Assembly (NCBI RefSeq): GCF_027533845.1
Contig: NZ_JAPZVN010000014.1
Span: forward strand, 1-64,000
Origin: Streptomyces sp. RPT161
Lineage (GTDB): Bacteria; Actinomycetota; Actinomycetes; Streptomycetales; Streptomycetaceae
DNA: 64,000 nucleotides
Reading direction: 5' to 3'
Shown here one piece after another: positions 21,301-29,680 of the stretch. Both the position numbers and the translations under genes were made by a program. Numbering within the stretch: position 1 is the stretch's first letter; every line of letters starts with the position of its first letter. The notes under the pieces are model-generated. The model was not told where the DNA came from. It was given only the letters and a program-made list of their open reading frames with translations, and searched no databases.

Positions 21301-23274
21301 GGCGCCTGGGAGTCGGTCAAGCGGCACTTCCGCGAGATGGGCCACAACACCCAGGAAGAGGACTTCACCGTCGTCGGTGTCGGTGACATGTCCGGTGACG
21401 TGTTCGGCAACGGCATGCTGCTGTCCGAGCACATCCGGCTGGTCGCCGCCTTCGACCACCGGCACATCTTCATCGACCCGGACCCGGAGGCCGCCAGCTC
21501 GTACGCCGAGCGGCGCCGCCTGTTCGAGCTGCCGCGCAGCAGCTGGGCCGACTACGACAGCAAGCTGATCTCGGCGGGCGGCGGGGTGTTCCCGCGCAGC
21601 GCCAAGTCGATCGCCATCACCCCGCAGATCCGCAAGGCGCTGGGGCTGGCGGGCAACGTCGCCAAGCTGACTCCGGCCGAGCTGATGAAGGCGATCCTGC
21701 AGGCGCCGGTCGACCTGCTGTGGAACGGCGGCATCGGCACGTACGTCAAGGCCTCCACGGAGTCGCACGCCGACGTCGGCGACAAGGCCAACGACGCGAT
21801 CCGGGTGGACGGCTCGGACCTGCGGGTCAAGGTGGTCGGCGAGGGCGGCAACCTCGGTCTGACCCAGCTGGGCCGTATCGAGTTCGCCCGCAACGGCGGC
21901 CGGATCAACACCGACGCGATCGACAACAGCGCCGGTGTGGACGCCTCCGACCACGAGGTGAACATCAAGATCCTGCTCAACGCGGTCGTCTCGGACGGCG
22001 ACATGACCGTCAAGCAGCGCAACCAGCTGCTGGCGGAGATGACCGACGAGGTCGGCGCGCTGGTGCTGCGCAACAACTACGCGCAGAACGTGGCGCTGGC
22101 CAACAGCATGGCGCAGGCGGCGAGCCTGCTGCCCGCGCAGCAGCGGTACATCCGCCGCCTGGTGCGGGAGGGCAAGCTGGACCGGGCCCTGGAGTTCCTG
22201 CCCACCGACCGGCAGATCCGTGAGCGGCTCAGCGCCGGTCAGGGGCTGACGGATCCGGAGACCTGCGTTCTGCTGGCCTACGCGAAGATCACCACGGCGG
22301 CGGAGCTGATCGCCACCACGCTGCCGGACGACCCGTACCTGCGGGGGCTGCTCCACGCGTACTTCCCCAAGGCGCTGCGGGAGCGGTTCCCCGAGCAGGT
22401 CGACGGGCACGCGCTGCACCGCGAGATCATCACCACGCTGCTGGTCAACGACACGATCAACACCGCCGGTACGACCTTCCTGCACCGCATGAAGGAGGAG
22501 ACCGGCGCCTCGACCGAGGAGATCGTCCGGGCGCACACCGCGGCCCGCACGATCTTCGACATGGCGCGGATCTGGGACGAGGTGGAGTCCCTGGACAACG
22601 TGGTGGCCGCGGATGTGCTCACCCGCGTCCGGCTGCACTCGCGACGCCTGGTCGAGCGCGGCACCCGCTGGCTGCTCAACAACCGGCCGCAGCCGCTGGA
22701 GATCGCCGAGACCATCGAGTTCTTCAGCGAGGGCGTGGCCACGGTGTGGGGTCAGCTGCCGAAGCTGCTGCGCGGCGCGGACCTGGAGTGGTACCAGGGC
22801 ATCCACGACGAGCTGACCGGTGCCGGGGTGCCGGAGGAGCTGGCGACGCGGGTGGCGGGCTTCTCATCGGTCTTCCCCGCGCTGGACATCGTCGCGGTGG
22901 CGGACCGGGTGCAGAAGGATCCGCTGGATGTCGCCGAGGTCTACTACGACCTCGCCGACCGGCTGCGGATCACCCAACTGCTGGACCGCATCATCGAGTT
23001 GCCGCGCGCCGACCGGTGGCAGTCGATGGCCCGGGCCGCGATCCGCGAGGACCTGTTCGCCGCCCACGCGGCACTGACCCAGGACGTGCTGTCGGCGGGC
23101 AACGGCTCGGCGACGCCGGAGCAGCGGTTCGCCGCCTGGGAGCAGAGGAACACGGCCCTGCTGGGCCGGGCCCGCACCACCCTGGAGGAGATCCAGAGCT
23201 CGGACTCGTTCGACCTGGCGAACCTATCGGTGGCCATGCGGACCATGCGTACGCTGCTGCGCACGCACAGCTGA
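18319..23274 (+). CDS. NAD-specific glutamate dehydrogenase, large type
   Basis: This 1651-aa protein belongs to the giant (about 180 kDa) NAD-glutamate dehydrogenase family first described in Streptomyces clavuligerus, which oxidatively deaminates glutamate to 2-oxoglutarate and ammonium for catabolism. The N-terminal 700 residues hold ACT-like regulatory segments. The catalytic domain includes GGLRWSDRREDFRTEVLGL (about residue 850) and VGAKGGFVGK with the substrate-binding lysines. The nucleotide-binding region has NGGIGTY and GEGGNLGLTQ. The start at ATG 18319 follows AGGAG; the open frame to 18280 is not needed. It is monocistronic, with tandem hairpins downstream. Confidence 0.94.
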   Translation: MQTKLDEAKAELLDRAARVAENSPAGGEPGPGLDTTEAVQTFLQRYYLHTAAEDLVDRDPVDVYGAAMSHYRLAEVRPQGTANVRVHTPSVEENGWTCSHTVVEVVTDDMPFLVDSVTNELSRQDRAIHVVIHPQVVVRRDVTGKLLEIIGTGNLVEAASARLPGAELPHDACVESWIHVEIDRETDREDLHQITSDLRRVLSDVRESVEDWTKMRDAALRVSDELAATPPPLPELEVSEARELLRWLADDHFTFLGYREYRLATEPGPDGTQEDVLTAVPGTGLGVLRSDPQHRVSEDGGPASPSFNRLPADARAKAREPKLLILTKANSRATVHRPSYLDYVGVKTFDADGNVTGERRFLGLFSSAAYTESVSRIPVIRRKVQEVLSGAGFTPDSHDGRDLVQILETYPRDELFQTSADELRPIVTSVLYLQERRRLRLFLRKDEYGRYYSALVYLPRDRYTTAVRLRLTDILKEELQGRTVDFTAWNTESVLSRLHFVIRVAPGTQLPELTDAEVDRIEARLVEAARSWEDGFNEALAAECGEERAAELSRRYAHGFPEGYKADFTPRTAVADLQHLEQLKPEGDFTLSLYEPVGATRGERRFKIYRTGAPVSLSAVLPVLQRLGVEVVDERPYELKRSDHTRAWVYDFGLRLDRSVGDIGDDARERFQEAFAAVWTDQAENDGFNALVLRAGLTWRQAMVLRAYAKYLRQAGAPFSQDYMEETLRTNVHTTRLLVNLFQARMSPEHQRAGSELIDGLLEELDGALDQVASLDEDRILRSFLTLIKATLRTNYFQHDADGKPHPYLSMKFDPQAIPDLPAPRPAYEIWVYSPRVEGVHLRFGKVARGGLRWSDRREDFRTEVLGLVKAQMVKNTVIVPVGAKGGFVGKRLPDPAVDRDAWLAEGIASYKTFISGLLDITDNLVGGEVVPPHDVVRHDEDDTYLVVAADKGTATFSDIANEVAISYGFWLGDAFASGGSVGYDHKKMGITARGAWESVKRHFREMGHNTQEEDFTVVGVGDMSGDVFGNGMLLSEHIRLVAAFDHRHIFIDPDPEAASSYAERRRLFELPRSSWADYDSKLISAGGGVFPRSAKSIAITPQIRKALGLAGNVAKLTPAELMKAILQAPVDLLWNGGIGTYVKASTESHADVGDKANDAIRVDGSDLRVKVVGEGGNLGLTQLGRIEFARNGGRINTDAIDNSAGVDASDHEVNIKILLNAVVSDGDMTVKQRNQLLAEMTDEVGALVLRNNYAQNVALANSMAQAASLLPAQQRYIRRLVREGKLDRALEFLPTDRQIRERLSAGQGLTDPETCVLLAYAKITTAAELIATTLPDDPYLRGLLHAYFPKALRERFPEQVDGHALHREIITTLLVNDTINTAGTTFLHRMKEETGASTEEIVRAHTAARTIFDMARIWDEVESLDNVVAADVLTRVRLHSRRLVERGTRWLLNNRPQPLEIAETIEFFSEGVATVWGQLPKLLRGADLEWYQGIHDELTGAGVPEELATRVAGFSSVFPALDIVAVADRVQKDPLDVAEVYYDLADRLRITQLLDRIIELPRADRWQSMARAAIREDLFAAHAALTQDVLSAGNGSATPEQRFAAWEQRNTALLGRARTTLEEIQSSDSFDLANLSVAMRTMRTLLRTHS

Positions 23275-23282
23275 GCCGAAAG

Positions 23283-23333
23283 GGGCGCGGGGCTCTGCCC
23301 CGCGCCCGCTTTGGGGCCGCGCGTTGCGGCCCC
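23283..23333 (+). terminator. Tandem GC-rich hairpins after glutamate dehydrogenase
   Basis: GGGCGCGGGGC (23283-23293) pairs with GCCCCGCGCCC (23297-23307) over a 3-nt loop, and GGGGCCGC pairs with GCGGCCCC between 23313 and 23333. No U-tract follows. The position between convergent genes supports a terminator role. Confidence 0.6.
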
Positions 23334-23408
23334 GGCGCCTGCGGACCGCTCTTGGGGCCCGCGCCTCCGGCCTGAGCCTCCGCCGGGGTGTGCCCCAACT
23401 CCCGGGGT

Positions 23409-24950
23409 TCAGCGGGGCGTTGGGGTCAGCCGTACCAGTCGTTCGCCTGTCTGCGGGCTTGTCGCGACCAGCTTGCCGCCTGCGGGGAGGGGCTGGCCGT
23501 GGTCCAGCAGGGCCCAGGCGGCGTGGTAGCGGGTGGCCACCAGGTGCTGGACGGCTGGGGTGGCGTGGGGGGAGAAGTAGACGCGTACGTCGTGGCTGCG
23601 GCGGTTGCGGACGGCCACGGGCAGGGATGGGTCGGGCCAGGCGCCGGAGACCAGGAAGATCCCGTAGGCGGGCAGGACGTGGGTCGCGCGGTAGTCGTCG
23701 CTGAGGACGACATCGCCGACGGGGATGTGGTCGCTCGCCCAGCGGTAGCTGGGCCAGGTGGCCAGGTGCTGCAGATGGGGGATCTGCACGATGGAGCCGG
23801 TCTGCACCGCCAGCCCGATCGCCGCCGCCCCGGCCGCGACCGCCGCCATCACCCTGCGGGCCAGGCCCCACGGGCGGGCCCGCACCAGCTCCACGGCCAG
23901 GGCGAACTGCGGGGGAGCGAGCAGCAGCCCGAAGATCCGCCCGTAGGTGTAGCGACCGCTGAACCAGCCGTACGCCGCGATGGCGATGTCCGCCAGCCAC
24001 AGCAACGGCAGCGGGTCCAGACGGTGCCGCCGGAAGCGCAGCCACAACGCGGGTACCCCGACCAGGCTCAGCCCGTACCAGGTGATCAGCCGCCGCCCGT
24101 ACAGCTGTTTGTGGAACTTGTCGACGGTGGTGTCCCCGGCGAGCGCGAAGACGTCGTAGTACGGCCAGGCGACGGCCAGGACGACGGCCACCGCGACGGT
24201 GAGCGCCCAGCGGGCGGCGACCGTGCGGTCCCAGTTCCGCTGCCAGCCGACGACGATCGCGGCGATCCCGGCCGCCGCGCCGATGGACGTGATCGGGTGG
24301 ATCAGCAGGATCAGCCCCATGCACACCCCGATCACGGCATGCGTCAGCAGCCCCGCTCGGGCGCGTGCGGCCCGCGCGGTCAGCGCCCAGGTGTGCAGGG
24401 TCAGCGCGATCGCGAAGGTCGAGGGGAACGTCACGTTCCGGGTGAGCGCGCCCGGGTTGAGGAAGCCGCTCCATGCCGCCGGCCGGATCCCCCACAGCAG
24501 CATCAGTGCGGCGAGCGCCAGCACCGGAACCCAGCGGTTCCTGCTCAGTGTGCGGGAGAACGCGGCGACACCGGCCAGGAAGAAGGCCAGGTTGACCGGC
24601 GCCCATCCCTTGAGGACCTGCCAGCCCGCCAGCCCGGTCACCTTGGCGATCAGGCCGAGCAGGACGATCAGCGGCGAGTAGTACGGGCTGTTGTCGCCGG
24701 AGACGTCGACCAGCGGGTTCGCCGGGTGCAGCGGATCGGCCTTGATCCGGTCGATCGCCGAGGCGTGCTGGCCGAAGTCGGAGATGATGTTGTTCCGCCA
24801 GGCCAGGACGGTGATCAGGACCAGGAAGGCCGTGGCGGCCAGGGCGTAGGGGCTTGGCCGCCAGCGCGCCAGCCGGGCGGCACCGCCCGCGCGCGGCTCC
24901 CGCCGCCTGGCGCCCGTACTGCCGCCGTCCGTTGTCAACACACCCGCCAT
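23409..24950 (-). CDS. Polytopic membrane protein, GT-C glycosyltransferase-like
   Basis: The 513-aa protein has about 11-12 hydrophobic segments. After the first one, the presumed outer loop carries NNIISDFGQHASAID, an acidic site placed as in GT-C enzymes that use lipid-linked sugars. A further outer-loop motif is GDNSPYYSPLI. The C-terminal 120 residues (from about SYRWASDHIPVGDVVLSDD) look like a soluble extracytoplasmic domain. This topology suggests transfer of a sugar to an envelope acceptor, but no named family is certain. ATG 24950 has GGGAGGG upstream and is chosen over ATG 25067. The gene lies near two other envelope-glycan genes. Confidence 0.7.
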   Translation of the reverse strand: MAGVLTTDGGSTGARRREPRAGGAARLARWRPSPYALAATAFLVLITVLAWRNNIISDFGQHASAIDRIKADPLHPANPLVDVSGDNSPYYSPLIVLLGLIAKVTGLAGWQVLKGWAPVNLAFFLAGVAAFSRTLSRNRWVPVLALAALMLLWGIRPAAWSGFLNPGALTRNVTFPSTFAIALTLHTWALTARAARARAGLLTHAVIGVCMGLILLIHPITSIGAAAGIAAIVVGWQRNWDRTVAARWALTVAVAVVLAVAWPYYDVFALAGDTTVDKFHKQLYGRRLITWYGLSLVGVPALWLRFRRHRLDPLPLLWLADIAIAAYGWFSGRYTYGRIFGLLLAPPQFALAVELVRARPWGLARRVMAAVAAGAAAIGLAVQTGSIVQIPHLQHLATWPSYRWASDHIPVGDVVLSDDYRATHVLPAYGIFLVSGAWPDPSLPVAVRNRRSHDVRVYFSPHATPAVQHLVATRYHAAWALLDHGQPLPAGGKLVATSPQTGERLVRLTPTPR

Positions 24951-25319
24951 GAACCCTCCCGCACGTCCTCGGGGCGCGTCGCGGCGCCCACCGACAATGA
25001 CCGCGCGCGGGTTACGGGCAGGAGGCGAACGGGCCGCCGCCAGCCAACGGCAGGTGGTCGGTTTCACGGTCGGCCGGGTTTCCGTCGGCGCCCGGACCGG
25101 GCCGGGTGTCCGCGCGGCCCGAGAGGGAGGGATTCCCCCAGGTTTCGGCGCGTCGTCCGCCGGTCACTCAATAGGGCGGATTGACGGATGCGCCGGTTTC
25201 GAGAGCCCGTCCGTTACCTCCGAATGGCCTGATTAGTCGTATGAGTCATGTCACCCGTAGGGGTTATCCGGGCCCGCCCCCTTGCGAACTGGGGTGGGGT
25301 GCTCACTAGCGTCTTCACA
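24951..25319. other. Divergent intergenic region
   Basis: This 369-nt stretch separates the GT-C-like gene and the acyltransferase gene. It becomes AT-richer near 25220-25260 (TGATTAGTCGTATGAGTCATG), which is the most likely promoter zone. No clear -35/-10 pair or operator was found, and no gene is supported. Confidence 0.3.
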
Positions 25320-26411
25320 GTGACCACAGCCGACACTTTGCAGAAGAACGGATCAGCCTCCGGGGCACCGGAGGTGGACTCCCCGGCGCGGCCCGCCACG
25401 GCGGCCGGAACAAGGCCGAAGCGTGACCCCTTCTTCGACAACGCGAAGTTCCTGCTGGTGGTCCTGGTCGTCATCGGTCACAACTGGTATCCGCTGATCA
25501 GCCACACACGGGCGGTCAAGGCCGCGTACCTGGTGGTCTACTCCTTCCACATGCCCGCGTTCATCCTGCTGAGCGGGTACTTCTCGCGGAGCTTCGAGGC
25601 GCGCCCCGACCAGGTGCGCAAACTGATCAAGACGGTCCTGGTGCCGTACCTGATCTTCGAGACGTTCTATCTGGCGGTGGTCGCCGAGGCGGACGGTCAT
25701 CCGTTCAAGATGGATCTGACCTACCCCAGTTACCTGTGCTGGTTCCTGATCGCGCTGTTCGTTTGGCGGTTGACCACGCCGGTGTGGCGGGCGATGCCGC
25801 AGCCGCTGCTGGTGTCGGTGCTGGTCTCGGTGGTCGCCGGGTTGACGAACGTCAGTACCGATCTGGCGCTTTCCCGCGTGCTGCAGTTCCTGCCGTGGTT
25901 CGTGGCGGGCCTGTTGATGAAGCCGGAGCACTTCCGCTGGCTGCGACGCCGCGCGGTACGGCTGTGGGCCGCCGCGGCGCTGGTCATCGCCCTGCCGGTG
26001 GCGTACATCCTGGCGCCCACCGCCAACGCGGACTGGCTGTCCATGGAGTACGGCGCCACCGATCTGCACGTCGGCGCAGTGGAGTACGTGGCCATCAGGG
26101 CCGCGCTGTTCGCCGTGGGCGCGGTGCTGGTCGGCGCGGCGCTGGCGCTGGTGCCCGCCCGTCACCTGTGGCTGACCGCCCTGGGCACGGTGACCATGTA
26201 CCCGTACCTGCTGCACGGGCTGATCGTGAAGTCCGCGCAGGCGAACGGGTTGTACGACCTGGTGGCCAACTCCGGGCCGCCCGCGGTCATCACGTTGACG
26301 GTCGGGGCGGTCGCGCTGGCGCTGCTGCTGACCACGCCGCCGGTGCGCAAGATCGCGCGCTGGGCAGTGGAGCCGTCGTTCCGCCGTCCGCGCCAGGTGT
26401 TCGGCCGCTGA
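25320..26411 (+). CDS. Acyltransferase-3 family membrane protein
   Basis: The 363-aa protein starts with a short hydrophilic tail, then DPFFDNAKFLLVVLVVIGHN, whose His is the putative catalytic residue of membrane acyltransferases (NodX/OatA type). HMPAFILLSGYFSR follows as the second family signature, with about ten membrane segments. Such enzymes move acetyl or succinyl groups onto cell-surface sugars or lipids; the acceptor is not readable. GTG 25320 is the likely start. The last 122 bp overlap the 3' end of the convergent glycosyltransferase gene, which is unusual. Confidence 0.85.
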   Translation: MTTADTLQKNGSASGAPEVDSPARPATAAGTRPKRDPFFDNAKFLLVVLVVIGHNWYPLISHTRAVKAAYLVVYSFHMPAFILLSGYFSRSFEARPDQVRKLIKTVLVPYLIFETFYLAVVAEADGHPFKMDLTYPSYLCWFLIALFVWRLTTPVWRAMPQPLLVSVLVSVVAGLTNVSTDLALSRVLQFLPWFVAGLLMKPEHFRWLRRRAVRLWAAAALVIALPVAYILAPTANADWLSMEYGATDLHVGAVEYVAIRAALFAVGAVLVGAALALVPARHLWLTALGTVTMYPYLLHGLIVKSAQANGLYDLVANSGPPAVITLTVGAVALALLLTTPPVRKIARWAVEPSFRRPRQVFGR

Positions 26412-28689
26412 GGCCGATCGGCCTGTTGCCCCCAGCGGAGCGCTCAGCGCTCCGCTGACCGCCGTTCGCGCACGCGCCGGGCGGCGGGGCCGGGGTGCGG
26501 TCCGAAAGCGGCAGCACCGGCGGTACGCCGTCCGCCTGCCGCTCCCCCAGGAACACCCGCCGGACCACCCGCTCCGCGGCGTGACCGTCGTCGTAGCGGC
26601 AGAAGCGGGCCCGGAACGCGGCGCGCAGCTCGGCGGCGCGCGGGCCGCACCAGGCGCCGCTGGTGAACGCCTCGATCAACGCTTCCTCGTCCTCGGCGAC
26701 GATGCCCGGCGGCTCGGCGGTGATGTCGAAGTACGTGCCACGGGCCGCCCGGTAGGCCGCCCAGTCCCCGGCGTGGACGACGATCGGCCGGTCCAGGTTG
26801 GCGTAGTCGAACATGACGGACGAGTAGTCGGTGAGCAACCCGTCCGCGGCCAGGCAGAGTTCCTCGACCGAGGGGTGCCCGGAGACGTCGATGACGGTGG
26901 CCGCGTCGTCTGCCGGGGCCGTTGTCAGTGGCTGCTGGTAGAAGTAGTGGGAGCGGACCAGCAGGACGAACCGCGGCCCGAGGGCGCGGGCCAGGCGTCC
27001 GAGATCCAGTAGGGGGACCTGGCCGCGGCGGTAGTCGCGGTGGGTGGGGGCGTACAGAAGGGCGGTGGTGCCGGTGGTGATACCGAGGCGGTCGCGGATC
27101 CGCAGCACATCCTCGGCGCTGGCGCGGTACAGGGCGTCGTTGCGCGGATAGCCGTACTCCAGGGTGGTGTAGGACGCGGGGTAGGCGCGCTCCCACACCA
27201 AGGTGGAGTGGCGGTTGGCGGACAGCACGTAGTCCCAGCGGTCCGCGTGGGTCATCAGCCGCTCGAAGTCGGTGCCCGCCCCCGCGGCGGGATAGTCCCG
27301 CAGGTCCAGGCCCATGTGCTTGAGCGGTGTGCCGTGGTGGGTCTGTACATGGATCTGACCGGGCCGTTTGACCAGCCGGTGCGTGAAGTTGACGTTGTTG
27401 ACCAGGTACTTGGCCCGGGCCAGCGCCGTCCAGTAGGCGGCGGAGCCGGGGTGCAGCCGTCGTACGCCCTCAGGCAGGGTGTGCGCGAACTCGGGGGTGG
27501 TGATCCATGCGGTACGGATGTGCGGGGCCAGTTGGCGGACGGCGGCCTCGATGGCGGCGGGGTTGCATGAGTAGCCGCGGTTCCAGTAGGCGGCGAACAC
27601 CGCCAGGTCGGGGTCGATACGGCGGTGCGCCTGGAGGCGGTAGTGCGCCAGGAGCAGCCCCGCCCGCAGCTTCCGGTACGCCGCCCGGGCCGCGTCGCGC
27701 GCCGCCCGGCCCAACTGGTCGACGCGCCACAGCAGTCGGTAGGTCCGTCCGGCGCCGAGTCTGGTCAGCAGGTAGCGCACCGCGCCGCGCCGGGACGCCG
27801 CCGGGTGCCGTTGGGCCGGGCGGTGGCGGTGGTACTGCGCACGGCAGCGGCGGAAGTACTCGGCGCGGGCCGAACGCGGCAGCCTGCCGGGCGTGTTGTA
27901 GACCGTGCCCAGGTGGTCCAGCATCCGCTCGAACAGGACCGGTCGCCACCGTGCCAGTTCGGGGCGCTCGTCGAGGAAGGCGAAGACCCGGTCGTACTGG
28001 TCGAAGATGTCGAAGTGGCGGCGGCTGGTGGTGGACAGGATGTTGCCGCGCCGGCGCTGCCGGTAGTGCAGGCAGACCTGGTCGAGCACCGCGATCGACT
28101 CGGCGGCCAGCAGTGTGGGGTACGTCCAGGGGGTGTCCTCGTAGAAGCCGGCGGGGAACGTCAGGCCCAGCCGGGCGATGTACTCGCGGCGGTACGCCTT
28201 GTTGCAGGCGATCATCAACAGCCGCAGCAGTTCGGGGCGGTCGTCGAGGGTGAACACCGGGGGGCCCGACTGGCCGAGGTGGTGCGACAGGGCGTTGCGC
28301 CGCGCCTCGCCGGTCCAGTACGTGCGGTCGTAGTCGTAGACCAGCACATCGGGGTCACCGGTGTGCCGGAGCCGGTCGGCGATGGCGCGCAGGGCGCCGG
28401 GCGCGAAGGTGTCGTCGCCGTCGAGGAACAACAGGTAGTCGCCGCTGGCACGGGCCATCCCGGCGTTGCGGGCCGGGCCGAGGCCGCGGTTGCGCGGCAG
28501 GTGCACGGGGACCACCCGGCGGTCGCGGGCCGCGAAGTCGTCGATGATCTCGCCGGAGCCGTCCGGCGAGTGGTCGTCGACGGCGATGACCTCGAAGTCC
28601 GGGTACTCCTGGGCGAGCACGGACTCCAGGCACTCGGACAGGTACGCCTGGACCTGGTAGGCGGGAACGATGACGCTGAAGCGGGTCAC
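26290..28689 (-). CDS. Bifunctional GT2 glycosyltransferase / CDP-glycerol glycerophosphotransferase
   Basis: The 799-aa protein fuses two catalytic parts. Residues 1-about 330 form a GT-A family 2 transferase with FSVIVPAYQVQAY, DDHSPDGS (38-45) and the metal-binding DGDD at 90-93. Residues about 410-715 match CDP-glycerol:poly(glycerophosphate) glycerophosphotransferases (TagB/TagF type), with HHGTPLKHMG (451-460) and LLTDYSSVMFDYA (618-630). Such enzymes build wall teichoic-acid or related phosphate polymers on the inner membrane face. The Pro/Ala-rich tail from about 720 is not conserved-looking, and its last 40 residues are encoded antisense to the acyltransferase. GTG 28689 is preceded by GAAGGGA. 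Confidence 0.88.
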   Translation of the reverse strand: MTRFSVIVPAYQVQAYLSECLESVLAQEYPDFEVIAVDDHSPDGSGEIIDDFAARDRRVVPVHLPRNRGLGPARNAGMARASGDYLLFLDGDDTFAPGALRAIADRLRHTGDPDVLVYDYDRTYWTGEARRNALSHHLGQSGPPVFTLDDRPELLRLLMIACNKAYRREYIARLGLTFPAGFYEDTPWTYPTLLAAESIAVLDQVCLHYRQRRRGNILSTTSRRHFDIFDQYDRVFAFLDERPELARWRPVLFERMLDHLGTVYNTPGRLPRSARAEYFRRCRAQYHRHRPAQRHPAASRRGAVRYLLTRLGAGRTYRLLWRVDQLGRAARDAARAAYRKLRAGLLLAHYRLQAHRRIDPDLAVFAAYWNRGYSCNPAAIEAAVRQLAPHIRTAWITTPEFAHTLPEGVRRLHPGSAAYWTALARAKYLVNNVNFTHRLVKRPGQIHVQTHHGTPLKHMGLDLRDYPAAGAGTDFERLMTHADRWDYVLSANRHSTLVWERAYPASYTTLEYGYPRNDALYRASAEDVLRIRDRLGITTGTTALLYAPTHRDYRRGQVPLLDLGRLARALGPRFVLLVRSHYFYQQPLTTAPADDAATVIDVSGHPSVEELCLAADGLLTDYSSVMFDYANLDRPIVVHAGDWAAYRAARGTYFDITAEPPGIVAEDEEALIEAFTSGAWCGPRAAELRAAFRARFCRYDDGHAAERVVRRVFLGERQADGVPPVLPLSDRTPAPPPGACANGGQRSAERSAGGNRPIGLSGRTPGADGGTTAPLPSARSCAPAAWSAAAPARPPRPST

Positions 28690-28804
28690 GGCACATCCCT
28701 TCCAGGAAGGAAACTGCTCAGGTCCCTGCCCGGTTACGGCCCCCGCCGCACTCGGCGGGGCCGCCCGGATCCGGACCGCCCCGCCAACGGGCCACGCCTG
28801 GCGG

Positions 28805-29680
28805 CTACTTGACGGCACCCGCCATGACGCCGGAGACGAACTGGCGCTGGAAGGCGAAGAACACCACCAGCGGAATGACCATGGAGACGAACGCGCCGGG
28901 GGCGAGGACGTCGATGTTGTTGCCGAACTGCCGCACCTGCTGCTGCAACGCCACGGTGATCGGCGCCGAGTCGCTGTTGGCGAAGATCAGCGCCACCAGC
29001 ATGTCGTTCCACACCCACAGGAACTGGAAGATGCCGAGCGAGGCGATGGCCGGGCCGCCCAGCGGCAGCACCACGGTGCTGAAGATCCGTAGCTCGCCCG
29101 CTCCGTCCAGCCGGGCCGCCTCCAGCAGCTCGCGGGGGATCTCCGCGAAGAAGTTCCGCAGCAGGAAGATCGCGAAGGGCAGGCCGAAGGCGGTGTGGAA
29201 CAGCACCACACCGGTGATCGAGCCGAAGATCCCGATGTCGCCGAAGAGCCTGGCCACCGGGATCAGCGCGATCTGCACCGGCACCACCAGCAGTCCGACC
29301 ACGGCCAGGAACCACCAGTCGCGCCCCCGGAAGTCCAGCCAGGCGAACGCGTATCCGGCGAGCGCGCCGATCACCACCACCAGCACGGTGGCCGGGACGG
29401 TGATGTAGAGCGTGTTCAGCAGCGAGTGGGTGATGGCGGAATTGCCCAGCAGCGTACGGAAGTTGGTGAGGGTCAGCTGTGAGGGGGCGGTGAGGACCCG
29501 CCACCAGCCGGAGGTGGCGATGTCGGCGTTGCCGCGCAACGAGGACAGCAGCAGCCCGACCGTCGGCATCAGCCAGAACAGCGCGATCACGATCAGCGCG
29601 ACTCGCAGCAGGCCGCCGCCCGCCCGGCTGGCCAGCCGGGCCGCCAGGGCCGGTGTGCGCCGTACCGGGGCGGTGGTCAC
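28805..29680 (-). CDS. Sugar ABC transporter permease, MalG type
   Basis: The 291-aa inner-membrane protein has six hydrophobic segments and the ATPase-coupling EAA loop as EAARLDGAGELRIFSTVVLP. The C-terminus ends QFVSGVMAGAVK, the signature of MalG-type carbohydrate permeases. GTG 29680 overlaps the stop of the upstream permease by 4 nt, so the two are translationally coupled. No ATPase gene is nearby; Streptomyces sugar importers of this kind usually share the MsiK ATPase (established for several systems, inferred here). The transported sugar is unknown. Confidence 0.92.
   Translation of the reverse strand: MTTAPVRRTPALAARLASRAGGGLLRVALIVIALFWLMPTVGLLLSSLRGNADIATSGWWRVLTAPSQLTLTNFRTLLGNSAITHSLLNTLYITVPATVLVVVIGALAGYAFAWLDFRGRDWWFLAVVGLLVVPVQIALIPVARLFGDIGIFGSITGVVLFHTAFGLPFAIFLLRNFFAEIPRELLEAARLDGAGELRIFSTVVLPLGGPAIASLGIFQFLWVWNDMLVALIFANSDSAPITVALQQQVRQFGNNIDVLAPGAFVSMVIPLVVFFAFQRQFVSGVMAGAVK

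Noticed and set aside
18310-22806. 1498-codon minus-strand ORF opposite glutamate dehydrogenase
   Set aside because: An antisense shadow of the GDH gene; Val/Leu/Gly/Arg-rich with no motif and no ribosome site.
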